The notes beneath the pieces were generated by a model. That model was not told the origin of the DNA, did no database searches, and saw nothing but the letters and a program-made list of their open reading frames with translations. From positions 1 to 64,000 of the forward strand of contig CAZFCE010000006.1 in NCBI GenBank assembly GCA_964517605.1: a stretch of DNA of 64,000 bases, read 5' to 3'. Source of the DNA: J095 sp964517605. GTDB lineage: Bacteria; Chloroflexota; Anaerolineae; 4572-78; J111. The position numbers were made by a program, and so were the translations under genes. Shown here piece by piece: positions 34,719 to 43,800 of the stretch (within the stretch, counting starts at the first letter, position 1; each line of letters opens with the position of its first letter).

Positions 34719-35645
34719 ATGAGAAAACCTGTTTTGATTTCGTTGATTGTGGTTTTGGCGGTGCTGGCGTACCTGGTTTTTACCCTGATTTTTGCCCGGA
34801 TACTTGAATACACCGCCGCGCGGCGAGTGCCCGCCACGCCCACCCCGGCGCCCACATTTACCGTAACGGCCACCGCCACCCCGTTAATGGCGGCCATGCT
34901 GGTAACGGCCACGCCGCCGCCCGCTACCAATGCCCAACCCGCCGCTACGCCAACGGCGGCGGCCAGCGCCACACCCAGCCCAACGCCCCCGCCGCAGGTT
35001 TCTGCCGCCCGCGCCGTGAACGTCCGTAGCGGGCCGGGCACGGTTTACCCGGTGATTGGCCAGCTTGCGCCCAACCAGCCGTTGCCGGTGGTGGGCCAAA
35101 ACCAGGGCGGGTCGTGGTGGCAGGTAACGCTGGCAAATGGCTCAGCGGGTTGGGTGGCCGCCTCGGTGGTGGCTGCCAACGGCTCGTGGGCCATGCCGGT
35201 AGTGGCCGCGCCGCCGCCACCGCCCACCGCCACGCCCACACCAACACCCGCGCCCACCACCACGCCGCTGCCCAAATTTCAATACGAACCCACCGGCTGG
35301 TTTGCCGATACAAACTACGGGCTAACCCGCTTTTTGGGCAGCATCACCGACGCCGGCGGCAATCCGGTTAACGGCGTCAGCATCGAAGCCCAGTGCGGCA
35401 GTTACCGCGTTATTTCCAACCCGTCCGGGCCGGTGGGTTGGCCGCCGTTTTACAACAGCGCCGGCGATCCGCCCGGTTTTTACGATATTACGCTGGCCAC
35501 TCACCCCATTCCGTGCATCTGGTTTCTCACCGTGGTCGAAAGCCCCGATGGTAAAAGCGTCACCGCCCGGCTATCGGACGCCATCCGGGTTGAAACCACC
35601 GTTGACGCCTCGATTGTAACCGCCAACTGGCGCAAAAACTGGTAA
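34719..35645 (+). CDS. membrane-anchored SH3 type 3 domain protein
   Basis: A protein of 308 residues from the ATG at 34719; an in-frame TTG at 34659 lies on the promoter and is rejected. An N-terminal hydrophobic anchor (about 5-27) precedes a Pro/Thr/Ala-rich linker. A bacterial SH3 domain follows (VNVRSGPGTVYPVIGQL, about 112-165), then a second Pro/Thr linker and a C-terminal beta-rich domain of about 120 residues with two Cys. SH3_3 domains bind cell-wall peptides or polysaccharides, so the protein is probably extracellular. The next gene starts two bases after the stop. Confidence 0.75.
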   Translation: MRKPVLISLIVVLAVLAYLVFTLIFARILEYTAARRVPATPTPAPTFTVTATATPLMAAMLVTATPPPATNAQPAATPTAAASATPSPTPPPQVSAARAVNVRSGPGTVYPVIGQLAPNQPLPVVGQNQGGSWWQVTLANGSAGWVAASVVAANGSWAMPVVAAPPPPPTATPTPTPAPTTTPLPKFQYEPTGWFADTNYGLTRFLGSITDAGGNPVNGVSIEAQCGSYRVISNPSGPVGWPPFYNSAGDPPGFYDITLATHPIPCIWFLTVVESPDGKSVTARLSDAIRVETTVDASIVTANWRKNW

Positions 35646-35647
35646 CA

Positions 35648-36454
35648 ATGCCCGAAGAAATCAACCACCTGCGGGCCGCGCTGGCCGAAATCCAGAACCG
35701 GCTCATTGAAAAAGAGGCCGAACTGGCCGACCGGCTGGCGGAAATCAACGCCTTTGAGCTTGAACTCGAAGCCAAAGTGGGCCATTTAATGGACACGCTG
35801 GAGGCGCTGGAGGCGGACATTCAAAAATATATCGAGCGCATTCAGATTGTGCGCAATAAACAAGTGTTTGGCAACGCCCACATTCCGGTAGAAAACCAGT
35901 ACCGGCGTCAATGGCAATCGCCGCCGCCGGCGGCAGCCACGCCGCCCCCGCAACCTGTCAGCCCCGCCGCCGAAACGGAGATAAAAAACCTGTACCGCCA
36001 CCTGGCCCGCCAGTTTCACCCCGATTTGGCCGCTGACGAAGGCGACCGCCAGCGGCGCACCCAAAAAATGCAGCTTATCAACGATGCCTACGCCGCCCGC
36101 AGCCTGGCCGAGTTGGTGGCCCTGGCCCACGCAGCGGACACCACCATTGCCGCCGGGCCGGCGCGTTCCGGCCAAACCGAGGCGCAATTGATTGCCGCGC
36201 TGCAAGCCGAGTTAACCCGCTGCCAAAACCGGCTGCGCGAAATTGAAAAAGAGTTGCGCAGCCTGCCCCACCGCCCCAGCGTGGCCATCAGCCTGGAGGT
36301 AAAATCTGCCCGGCGGCAGGGGCGCGATTTGCTGGCCGAAATGGCGGCGGAAATTGAGCGCAAAATTGCCCGCAAAACCGTTGAACGAGACCTGCTCAAA
36401 ATCCAGTTTGATCAGCTTGGGCCGGAACTTGGTTTTATTAACCTTGACCGTTGA
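35648..36454 (+). CDS. coiled-coil protein with a J-domain-like core
   Basis: A 268-residue soluble protein. Residues 1-75 form a coiled coil. After a Pro-rich linker, residues about 108-150 resemble a J domain: LYRHLARQFHPDL with the HPD triad at 124-126, then a helix ending in LINDAYAA. A second coiled coil fills 185-255. J domains stimulate DnaK ATPase through HPD, so a co-chaperone role is plausible, though the domain is short. Coupled to the SH3 gene (two-base gap). Confidence 0.65.
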   Translation: MPEEINHLRAALAEIQNRLIEKEAELADRLAEINAFELELEAKVGHLMDTLEALEADIQKYIERIQIVRNKQVFGNAHIPVENQYRRQWQSPPPAAATPPPQPVSPAAETEIKNLYRHLARQFHPDLAADEGDRQRRTQKMQLINDAYAARSLAELVALAHAADTTIAAGPARSGQTEAQLIAALQAELTRCQNRLREIEKELRSLPHRPSVAISLEVKSARRQGRDLLAEMAAEIERKIARKTVERDLLKIQFDQLGPELGFINLDR

Positions 36455-36462
36455 ACCAAATT

Positions 36463-38157
36463 ATGAAAACGCTGCGCCACTCTTTAATTGACTACGAACT
36501 TGCGCTGTTGCACGCCATTGCCGCCAGCCGGGCCATCCCCCGGCCCGCTTCAAATAAAATGGAGGCGATTGGCCAATTGGTTGAGGCGCTGCTTTCGCCG
36601 GCAAACACGGCCATTGTGCTGGACGACCTGGCTCCGGCAGAGTTGGCGGCCCTGCAATTTTTGCTGGCGCAGGGCGGACAGGTTGAATCGGCCCGGTTTG
36701 CCCGCCAGTTTGGCGCAATCCGGCCCATTGGCGCGGCCCGGCTGGAGCGGGAACGCCCGTGGCAAACCCCGGCCAATCCCGCCGAAGGATTGTGGTACCG
36801 GGGCCTCATTTTTAACGCCTTTGAAGTCACCGGCCAGGGTAGCCAGCAAATCACCTACCTTCCCACCGATATGCTGCCGCTGCTGGCGCAGGCCATGCCC
36901 CAACCGGCCCCGCTGCCCGCGTTTCAGCTTAACCCCGTGCCCCCGCCCGCCGTTGAATCCGCTCAGCCCCACCGCCTGCGCGAAAACATGTTCAGCCTGC
37001 TGGTGTACCTGCAACTCCACCCCGTGCGGGTTTTGCCCAATCTGGCCGCCAAAGACAAACAGCAATTGCTAACCTGCCTGTTGCCGCCGGAATTGCCCGA
37101 CCATCCCCCCGAAGCCGAACTGGATTTTTTGCGTCACCTGGGGCAGCGCGCCCGGTTGTTTGCCGTGGCGCATGGGCGGTTGCGGCCCAACCGCGATGCC
37201 GTAAAAAGCTGGTTGCAAGCCGAGGCCGGGCCGCAACTATTGGCGCTGCAAAACACCTGGCGGGCCGATCCCACCTGGAACGATTTGTGGCACGTGCCGG
37301 GCTTAACGCCGCAGCCCACCGGCTGGGAAAACAGCCCGCTGCTGGCTCGCTCTAAAATTTTGGGCTATCTGGAGCAACTGGCGGCTGCGCCTGCCGCATG
37401 GTATTCAATTGATGACTTTGTGGCTGCCATCAAACGCGCCGACCCCGATTTTCAGCGGCCCACCGGCGATTACAATAGCTGGTACATTCAGGATGCGCAG
37501 GGTAAATCGCTGCTGGGGTTTGAGCATTGGGAACAGGTTGAAGGCGGGCTAATCCGCCACCTGCTCACCAGCTTGCTGCCGCTGCTGGCCGTGGTTGAGT
37601 TGGGCGCTGCCGCCACCGCCGCGCCCGTCAGCTTTCGGCTTACCGCCGCCGGGCAAGCCTTTTTAACCGAACAGCCGTTCCCCCAACTTCCTGACCTCCG
37701 GCCCGTGTACCTGCGCCTCGATGACAAGTTTCGGGTGCGTGTGCCGGCCCAGGCCAGCCTGTACGATCGCTTTCAACTGGCCCGTATTGCCACTTTGGAG
37801 CAGCGCGAAAATGGCCGGGCCGTGTATCAAATTACCCGCGACAGCATTGGCCGGGCGCTGAAAAACGGCGTCACCCCGGACCAGATTACGGCCTTTCTCA
37901 CCCGCGCCACCAACAATCAAACGCCGCTCAAAGTGGTTGAAACGTTACGCGCCTGGGGAACCCGGTTTGGTACGGTTAAACTGGAGCAGGCCACGCTGCT
38001 GCGCTTTAGCGATAGCCGCCAGGTTAACGAGCTGTGCCAGCACCCGGCGTTGCGCCCGCTGCTGGGCGAAGTTTTGGGGCCAACCACCATTCTGGTGCCG
38101 GCGGCCAACGCGCCCAAAGTCCGCCAAATCCTCATTGAGTTGGGTTATTTAGAGTGA
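36463..38157 (+). CDS. helicase-associated (XPB/Ssl2 N-terminal-like) domain protein without helicase
   Basis: A protein of 564 residues from the ATG at 36463; a TTG at 36451 overlapping the previous stop is the alternative. The C-terminal part (about 420-545: FRVRVPAQASLYDRFQLARIA, YQITRDSIGRALKNGVT, LLRFSD) resembles the Helicase_C_3/XPB N-terminal-like domain found beside Ssl2-type helicases, as in mycobacterial helicase-associated proteins. No Walker motifs or helicase core exist here. It may bind DNA or recruit a helicase encoded elsewhere. Third gene of an operon with a J-like and an SH3 protein, an odd combination. Confidence 0.6.
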   Translation: MKTLRHSLIDYELALLHAIAASRAIPRPASNKMEAIGQLVEALLSPANTAIVLDDLAPAELAALQFLLAQGGQVESARFARQFGAIRPIGAARLERERPWQTPANPAEGLWYRGLIFNAFEVTGQGSQQITYLPTDMLPLLAQAMPQPAPLPAFQLNPVPPPAVESAQPHRLRENMFSLLVYLQLHPVRVLPNLAAKDKQQLLTCLLPPELPDHPPEAELDFLRHLGQRARLFAVAHGRLRPNRDAVKSWLQAEAGPQLLALQNTWRADPTWNDLWHVPGLTPQPTGWENSPLLARSKILGYLEQLAAAPAAWYSIDDFVAAIKRADPDFQRPTGDYNSWYIQDAQGKSLLGFEHWEQVEGGLIRHLLTSLLPLLAVVELGAAATAAPVSFRLTAAGQAFLTEQPFPQLPDLRPVYLRLDDKFRVRVPAQASLYDRFQLARIATLEQRENGRAVYQITRDSIGRALKNGVTPDQITAFLTRATNNQTPLKVVETLRAWGTRFGTVKLEQATLLRFSDSRQVNELCQHPALRPLLGEVLGPTTILVPAANAPKVRQILIELGYLE

Positions 38158-38235
38158 TGCCGCCAGCCGGTGCCTGTATTTAGTAACAGGCGTGGCTTTA
38201 CCCCCTACATTTAGAAGATATAAAATTATGTCAAC

Positions 38236-38264
38236 TTTACATCATGGTCAGGCTATGGTATACT
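38236..38264 (+). promoter_or_regulatory. promoter for the HEAT/PDWL/MutL-like operon
   Basis: TTTACA (38236-38241) and TATACT (38259-38264) have an exact 17-base spacer, 99 bases upstream of the HEAT-repeat gene. No terminator-like hairpin is seen in the genes that follow until 49104. Confidence 0.7.
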
Positions 38265-38363
38265 GGTACATTACATAAATAAGTTGATTTACCCGCGCCC
38301 GGCCTCCACCCTGCCGGCAAAATCGGGGAATGGGCCGGTAATTATCAACCAAAGGGTTTTTAT

Positions 38364-39161
38364 ATGACAGAATTGACTGCCGCCCTCCAGGCCAATTCTG
38401 CGGTAACCCGCTGGAAAGCCATTGCAAAGTACAACCAAAGCCAGAGTCCGCCGGTTGATGCGGCTGGCCTGGCTTTGTTCACCCAGGCTCTGGCCGATGC
38501 CCATCCGTTCGTGCGATGGCAGGCCGGGCAGGCGCTGGTTAGCGCCGCCGACGGGCGGCAAAAACTTGTGGCCGTATTGCAAACCACCGCCGCAACTTTA
38601 ACGCGCTCGGCGGCAGCTGATGCGTTACGCGCCACCAACCTGCCGCCGGCCCACGCCCTGTTAATTGAAGCCCTGTCCGCCTCCAACGACACCTTACGGC
38701 AAAGCGCCGCCGAAGCGTTAGCCGGCCAAAAAAACCTGGCCGCCGTTCCCCACCTGATCACCGCCACCAAAGACAGCAATCCCTGGGTTAGACGCGCCGC
38801 CGCCTACGCGCTGGGGCATTTGGGCAGCCATGATGCCGTTCCCACGCTGATTGCCGCGTTGCGCGACAACGTTTTTTTGGTGCGGCGCAGCGCCGCCTAC
38901 GCTTTGGGCGCGTTGCGGGCCATTGAAGCCGTTCCGCAGCTAAAACTGGCCCTCACCGACCGCGACGCGCTAACCCGGCGCAACGCCGCCTGGGCCTTGG
39001 GGCGCGTTGGCCGGCGCGAGGCCGTGCCGGAGCTTACCCAATTACTCAACGACCCGGCCCTGAACGGCGCGGTTGCCACCACCGCCGGCTGGGCCATCGA
39101 AACCATCACCAAGCCGCGCTGGTTACAGGCCATATTGGGCGTAAAAGGGCGGTTTCGGTAA
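38364..39161 (+). CDS. HEAT-repeat protein
   Basis: A 265-residue soluble alpha-solenoid. Repeats of about 31 residues occur through residues 30-240, for example AVPHLITATKDSNPWVRRAA, AVPTLIAALRDNVFLVRRSA and AVPQLKLALTDRDALTRRNA, the PBS-lyase HEAT-like type. Such solenoids are protein-binding scaffolds. It is the first gene of the operon and ends 11 bases before the next gene. Confidence 0.85.
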   Translation: MTELTAALQANSAVTRWKAIAKYNQSQSPPVDAAGLALFTQALADAHPFVRWQAGQALVSAADGRQKLVAVLQTTAATLTRSAAADALRATNLPPAHALLIEALSASNDTLRQSAAEALAGQKNLAAVPHLITATKDSNPWVRRAAAYALGHLGSHDAVPTLIAALRDNVFLVRRSAAYALGALRAIEAVPQLKLALTDRDALTRRNAAWALGRVGRREAVPELTQLLNDPALNGAVATTAGWAIETITKPRWLQAILGVKGRFR

Positions 39162-39172
39162 CTGAAATTGAA

Positions 39173-39451
39173 ATGTCAACCGATAATTTTATTGACCAGC
39201 TTGCCAACAAAATATCGCAACTGGGCCTGGCCTCGCCGGCCATTGCGCTGTTAGAAGCCCACAAACCGCTGGGGTTTATTGGCAGCCAATTAATGCTGAT
39301 GGCGCAACCCACGCTGCAAATTTTTTTGCCGCCGCAAACGGTGCAAAACACCACCGCGCTATTAGCCAACAGCGATCAACTGGAGCAATTAATTGTGCGG
39401 CTGGAACAAAAAACCGGGCAGCCTGCCAGCCTTAAGGAGCCGGGCCAATGA
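39173..39451 (+). CDS. unknown 92-residue protein
   Basis: No family recognised. It is mildly amphipathic and helical, with a central hydrophobic stretch (GFIGSQLMLMAQPTLQIFL) that could associate with a membrane. Its ATGA overlap with the next gene indicates translational coupling and supports it being a real gene. Confidence 0.6.
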   Translation: MSTDNFIDQLANKISQLGLASPAIALLEAHKPLGFIGSQLMLMAQPTLQIFLPPQTVQNTTALLANSDQLEQLIVRLEQKTGQPASLKEPGQ

Positions 39452-40194
39452 GCGTTATCATTGCGGCCATAGTTGTGCTGGCTTTTGTGGGCCTGTTCCT
39501 GGTGTTTTTTTCCAGGGTCAGAGCCGGCCATCTGCCCAAATTCAGAAAAATCCAGGCCTTTGAAGCCCTGCCGGATTTAGCCAGCCACGCCATTGAAACA
39601 GGCCGCCCGCTGCACCTGTCGCTGGGGGTGGGCGGCATGGCCACCGCCTCTGCCGCCGATAGTTTGGCGGGGTTAACTATTTTGGATTACCTGGCCCGGC
39701 AAGCAGCCCTAACCGGAACGCCGCCCACCGTTACCACCGCCGATCCCACCGTGATGATTTTTGCCCAAAATCGGTTGCGGGCCGCCACCGGCACCGACAT
39801 CCCCGCCGCCCGGCAGGCTTACCAGAACGTGCGCTGGTTAGCTTCGCAACCCACGGCCTACGCCGCCGGCGTAATGGGGCTGTTGGGCACCGACAAAGTG
39901 CAGGCCAACGTGCTGGTGGGCAAATTTGGCGATGAATACCTGCTGATTGGCGAGGCGGCGGCGCAGCAGGGTCTTACCCAGGTTGGCGGCGTGAGCGATC
40001 CCGGCACGTTACCATTTGTGTATCTGACCACCCAGGAAAAATTGCTGGGCGAAGAAATTTACGCGGCGGGCGCGTATCTGCAAAAAAACCCGGCGCATAT
40101 CAGCAGCCTGTTAGCCCAGGATACCATGCGCTGGCTCATTTTTCTGGTAATTCTGGGCGGGGTAACATTGGCCTCGCTGGGGTGGTGGGCGTAA
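39448..40194 (+). CDS. membrane protein resembling DUF6754
   Basis: 248 residues with a hydrophobic helix at each end (about 2-23 and 228-247) and a central soluble domain of about 200 residues (HLSLGVGGMATASAADSLAGL, YLLIGEAAAQQG). It resembles DUF6754-type proteins that I associate with Anaerolineae; the assignment is from memory. The shape suggests a domain held near the membrane by two anchors. It overlaps the genes before and after (ATGA and TAATG). Confidence 0.6.
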   Translation: MSVIIAAIVVLAFVGLFLVFFSRVRAGHLPKFRKIQAFEALPDLASHAIETGRPLHLSLGVGGMATASAADSLAGLTILDYLARQAALTGTPPTVTTADPTVMIFAQNRLRAATGTDIPAARQAYQNVRWLASQPTAYAAGVMGLLGTDKVQANVLVGKFGDEYLLIGEAAAQQGLTQVGGVSDPGTLPFVYLTTQEKLLGEEIYAAGAYLQKNPAHISSLLAQDTMRWLIFLVILGGVTLASLGWWA

Positions 40195-40844
40195 TGCTGG
40201 CCAGGGCAAGCCGGGTGCTGGCCACGGTGGTGGCCATTGTGGTGGGCCTGTTTGTGCTGCTGGATATATTTTTAAGCCAGCTACCGGGCGATGCCTTTGG
40301 TTTTGGGCCGGCCATCAGCGCCATTGCCTACCTGCTGGTAAGCTGGGCCGCCATTGTAATGGCCTTTGCCCTGTTTTTTGGTTTTTATAACGTGGTGTCG
40401 GTTCACCTCCGGCGCATCCAAACCCAACAACCGGGCGCAATTTACAGCGGCGCGCTGCTGACCGCGCTACTGATTACCGTAACGGTGGGGCTGTTGAGCG
40501 GCCCCAACTCAGCCGGCAGCCGCTATATTTTTAATTACGTTTTACAACCGCTCGAAGCCACATTTTTGGCGCTGCTGGCGCTGTTTATGGCTTCGGCGGC
40601 GTTCAGAGCTTTAAGAATACGCGATTTTAACACCTTTTTCTTTGTGATGTTTGCCGTAATGGTTCTGCTGGGGCAGGTTCCGCTGGGAATTTACCTCTGG
40701 TCGGGCTTTCCGGTAATCAAAGATTGGCTATTAAATGTACCAACCCTGGCCGGTATTCGAGGCATTTTGCTTGGTGTGGCGCTGGGGACAATAGCAACCG
40801 GGCTGCGCGTGCTGTTTGGCGCGGACCGGCCCTACACGGATTAA
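40194..40844 (+). CDS. polytopic membrane protein, function unknown
   Basis: A protein of 216 residues from the ATG at 40194, which overlaps the previous stop as TAATG. About six hydrophobic segments cover nearly the whole length, with charged loops (RRIQTQQPG, RALRIRDFN). No known transporter motif. It is coupled to the gene upstream, and the giant PDWL gene begins three bases after its stop. Confidence 0.65.
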   Translation: MLARASRVLATVVAIVVGLFVLLDIFLSQLPGDAFGFGPAISAIAYLLVSWAAIVMAFALFFGFYNVVSVHLRRIQTQQPGAIYSGALLTALLITVTVGLLSGPNSAGSRYIFNYVLQPLEATFLALLALFMASAAFRALRIRDFNTFFFVMFAVMVLLGQVPLGIYLWSGFPVIKDWLLNVPTLAGIRGILLGVALGTIATGLRVLFGADRPYTD

Positions 40845-40847
40845 AAA

Positions 40848-43800
40848 ATGGCTGAAAACAAAACATCGCAGCAAAAACCTAAAAAATTAAGCCGGCTTGC
40901 TCCGCCGGCCTCGGCGCCGGCTACCCCCAAAGTGATAGAACAAGTTCCCGGTTGGCTCAGAATGTTGCTGGGCAAATACGGCGAAGCCCAGGGCAAACTC
41001 ATCGGCTTGCGCGAAGACGCCGAACACGACATGCAATACCCGCCGCCCGCCGCTTCGGCGCCCGCCTTTGCGCCCGCCATCAGCGATGAAGAACACGATG
41101 ACATTTCGGCCCTGTTATCGCAAATGGCCGAAGAGGGACTGCCCCAGCAAGTAGCCAGGCGGTCGGTTTCATCGGTGGAATGGGGCAACTACCCGGCCGA
41201 GGAACCCGCCGACGATTCAATTGATGACGTGCTGTTTGAATTGGGCGGCAGGCAACCCGCCGCCGAAGAACCGCCTTCTCCGGCTTCGGATTGGGTACCG
41301 GGGATAACTTTGTCCGCCGATGAAGAAACCGCCGCCGCTGACATCCCGGACTGGCTCAAAGACGATCAGCCCGCCGCCGCGCCCGCGCCGCAATCACCCG
41401 CCCCGGCAGCCGCCGCGTTTGATATTCCCGATTGGTTGAGCAACATAGAAACCGAACCGTCCACCCCCGCCGCCCCGGAACCCGTTCAACCCGCCGCCGA
41501 AGCGGAGTTTGATATTCCGGATTGGCTTTCGACTATGGCCCCGCCGGCTGCCGCCGCCGAAACCACGCCCACCGCGCCGTCCGAAACCGTTGCCGACATC
41601 GCCGATTGGGATGTGCCGGACTGGCTCACCGAAGATGAAACTCCGGCCCCCACCGGCAACGAGGCGGCGATTGAGTCGCTGTTTTCAGATTTACCCGGCG
41701 CGCAACCCGCCGGTCTCGGCGTTCCCGACTGGCTCAAAACCGCCCCGGAACTACCGGCGTCGTTTGCCCCCGCCGCAGATGACGTGCCCGACTGGTTGGC
41801 CAGCATGGGGTCAATTCCCGCCGAAACCACCGATGACCGGGTTGAAGACCAGTCACAATTCCCCGAACCGGACTGGATGACCGAAGTTGAAACCAGCAGC
41901 GCGCTTGATGCGCCCATCCAGATTGAATCCCAACCCGATGACAACGCCGGGGACTGGTTATCAAGCCTGCGGGCTTCAATGCCGGCAGAAACGGCCCCCA
42001 CTGCCCCGGTTGAGCCGGAAGAACCCGCCGCGCCGGAAGTTGACCTGCCGGATTGGTTGAGTGAAATGACTATGGCTACCGCCAGTGCTTCCACGCCCGA
42101 AGCTGAAACCTCAATGCCGGATTGGTTAGCCGCTCCGCCCGAAGTTAACGAAGTGCCGCTTATGCCGGCCCATGCCGATGTTTTGCCCGAAATTGCCGAC
42201 GAACCGGATCAGCCGGCGGCCATCTCGGACTGGTTAACCGCAGAAACCGAAGCGGCTGAAGAAGAGGCCCCCGACTGGCTGGCCGAGTTGCCGGAGTCCG
42301 ATCAGGTTGAGCCAACCTCTCCCGCCGAGGACGACATTGACATGCCCGACTGGCTCCGCGCCGCCGCGCCCGTGCCTTCGCCGGAGGTTGAAGCAGAAGC
42401 CGAAGAGGAAGCCCCCGACTGGCTGGCCGAACTCCCTGCCGCCGAAACCGAACCCGCCGCTCCTGCCGAGGACGACATTGATATGCCCGACTGGCTCCGC
42501 GCCGCCGCGCCCGTCCCTTCGCCGGAGGTTAAAGAGGAAGCTGAGGAGGAAACGCCCGACTGGTTAGCCCCAGAATCCGGGGAGGAAGAAGCCCCCGATT
42601 GGCTGGCCGAACTCCCGGAAACCGATCAGACTGAACCCGCCGAGGATGACCTCGACATGCCCGACTGGCTTCGCGCCGCCGCGCCCGTCCCCTCGCCAGA
42701 GGTTGAAGAGGAAATCGAGGAAGAAGAAACGCCCGACTGGCTGGCCGAACTCCCCGCTGCTGAAACCGAACCCGCCGCCCCCGCCGAGGACGACCTCGAT
42801 ATGCCTGACTGGCTCCGCGCCGCCGCGCCCGTCCCCTCGCCGGAGGTTGAAGAGGAAACCGAGGAAGAAGAAACGCCCGACTGGCTGGCCCCAGAAGCCG
42901 AGGAGGAAGAAGCCCCCGACTGGCTGGCCGAACTCCCCGCCGCTGAAACCGAACCCACCGCTCCTGCCGAGGATGACCTTGACATGCCCGACTGGCTTCG
43001 CGCCGCCGCGCCCGTCCCCTCGCCAGAGGTTGAAGAGGAAATCGAGGAAGAAGAAACGCCCGACTGGCTGGCCCCAGAAGCCGAGGAGGAAGAAGCCCCC
43101 GACTGGCTGGCCGAACTCCCCGCTGCTGAAACCGAACCCGCCGCCACCGCCGAGGACGACCTCGATATGCCTGACTGGCTCCGCGCCGCCGCGCCCGTCC
43201 CCTCGCCGGAGGTTGAAGAGGAAACCGGGGAGGAAGAAGCTCCCGACTGGCTGGCCGAACTCCCCGCTGCTGAAACCGAACCCGCCGCCACCGCCGAGGA
43301 CGACCTCGATATGCCTGACTGGCTCCGCGCCGCCGCGCCCGTCCCCTCGCCGGAGGTTGAAGAAGAGGCCGAGGAGGAAGAAACGCCCGACTGGTTAACC
43401 GCAGAAGCCAAGGAGGAAGAGGAAGCCCCCGACTGGCTGGCCGAACTCCCCGCCGCTGAAACCGAACCCGCCGCCACCGCCGAGGACGACCTCGATATGC
43501 CCGACTGGCTCCGGCTCCGCACCACAACGTATGCCGCCGAACCCGCCGCTAAGGAGGAGGAAGAGGCCCCCGATTGGCTGGCCGAATTACCGGAACCCGA
43601 CCAGGCCGCGCCGGAATCAACCGCAGCCGAGGCAGGTCCCGATTGGTTAACCAACCTGCGCGCTCCGGCTCCCACGCCCGACTGGCTGGCCGAACCGGAG
43701 CCAACCGGGGACGAGGATGATTCCTGGTTAACCGGCCTGAACGAACCGGCCAAAGGTGAGGCCGCAGAAGAAGACCCCACGCCGGATTGGTTGATCAACC

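Noticed and set aside
36463..38157. Phage-defence helicase component
   Set aside because: No helicase core, nuclease or methyltransferase is adjacent; only an orphan helicase-associated domain is visible.
38158..38210. Terminator after the helicase-associated-domain gene
   Set aside because: A 6-bp stem (GCCTGT/ACAGGC) is present, but no T-run follows it.
42327..43511. Possible CRISPR or minisatellite array
   Set aside because: Units are in frame, 47-62 codons long and encode conserved protein; there are no spacers of constant length or cas genes.
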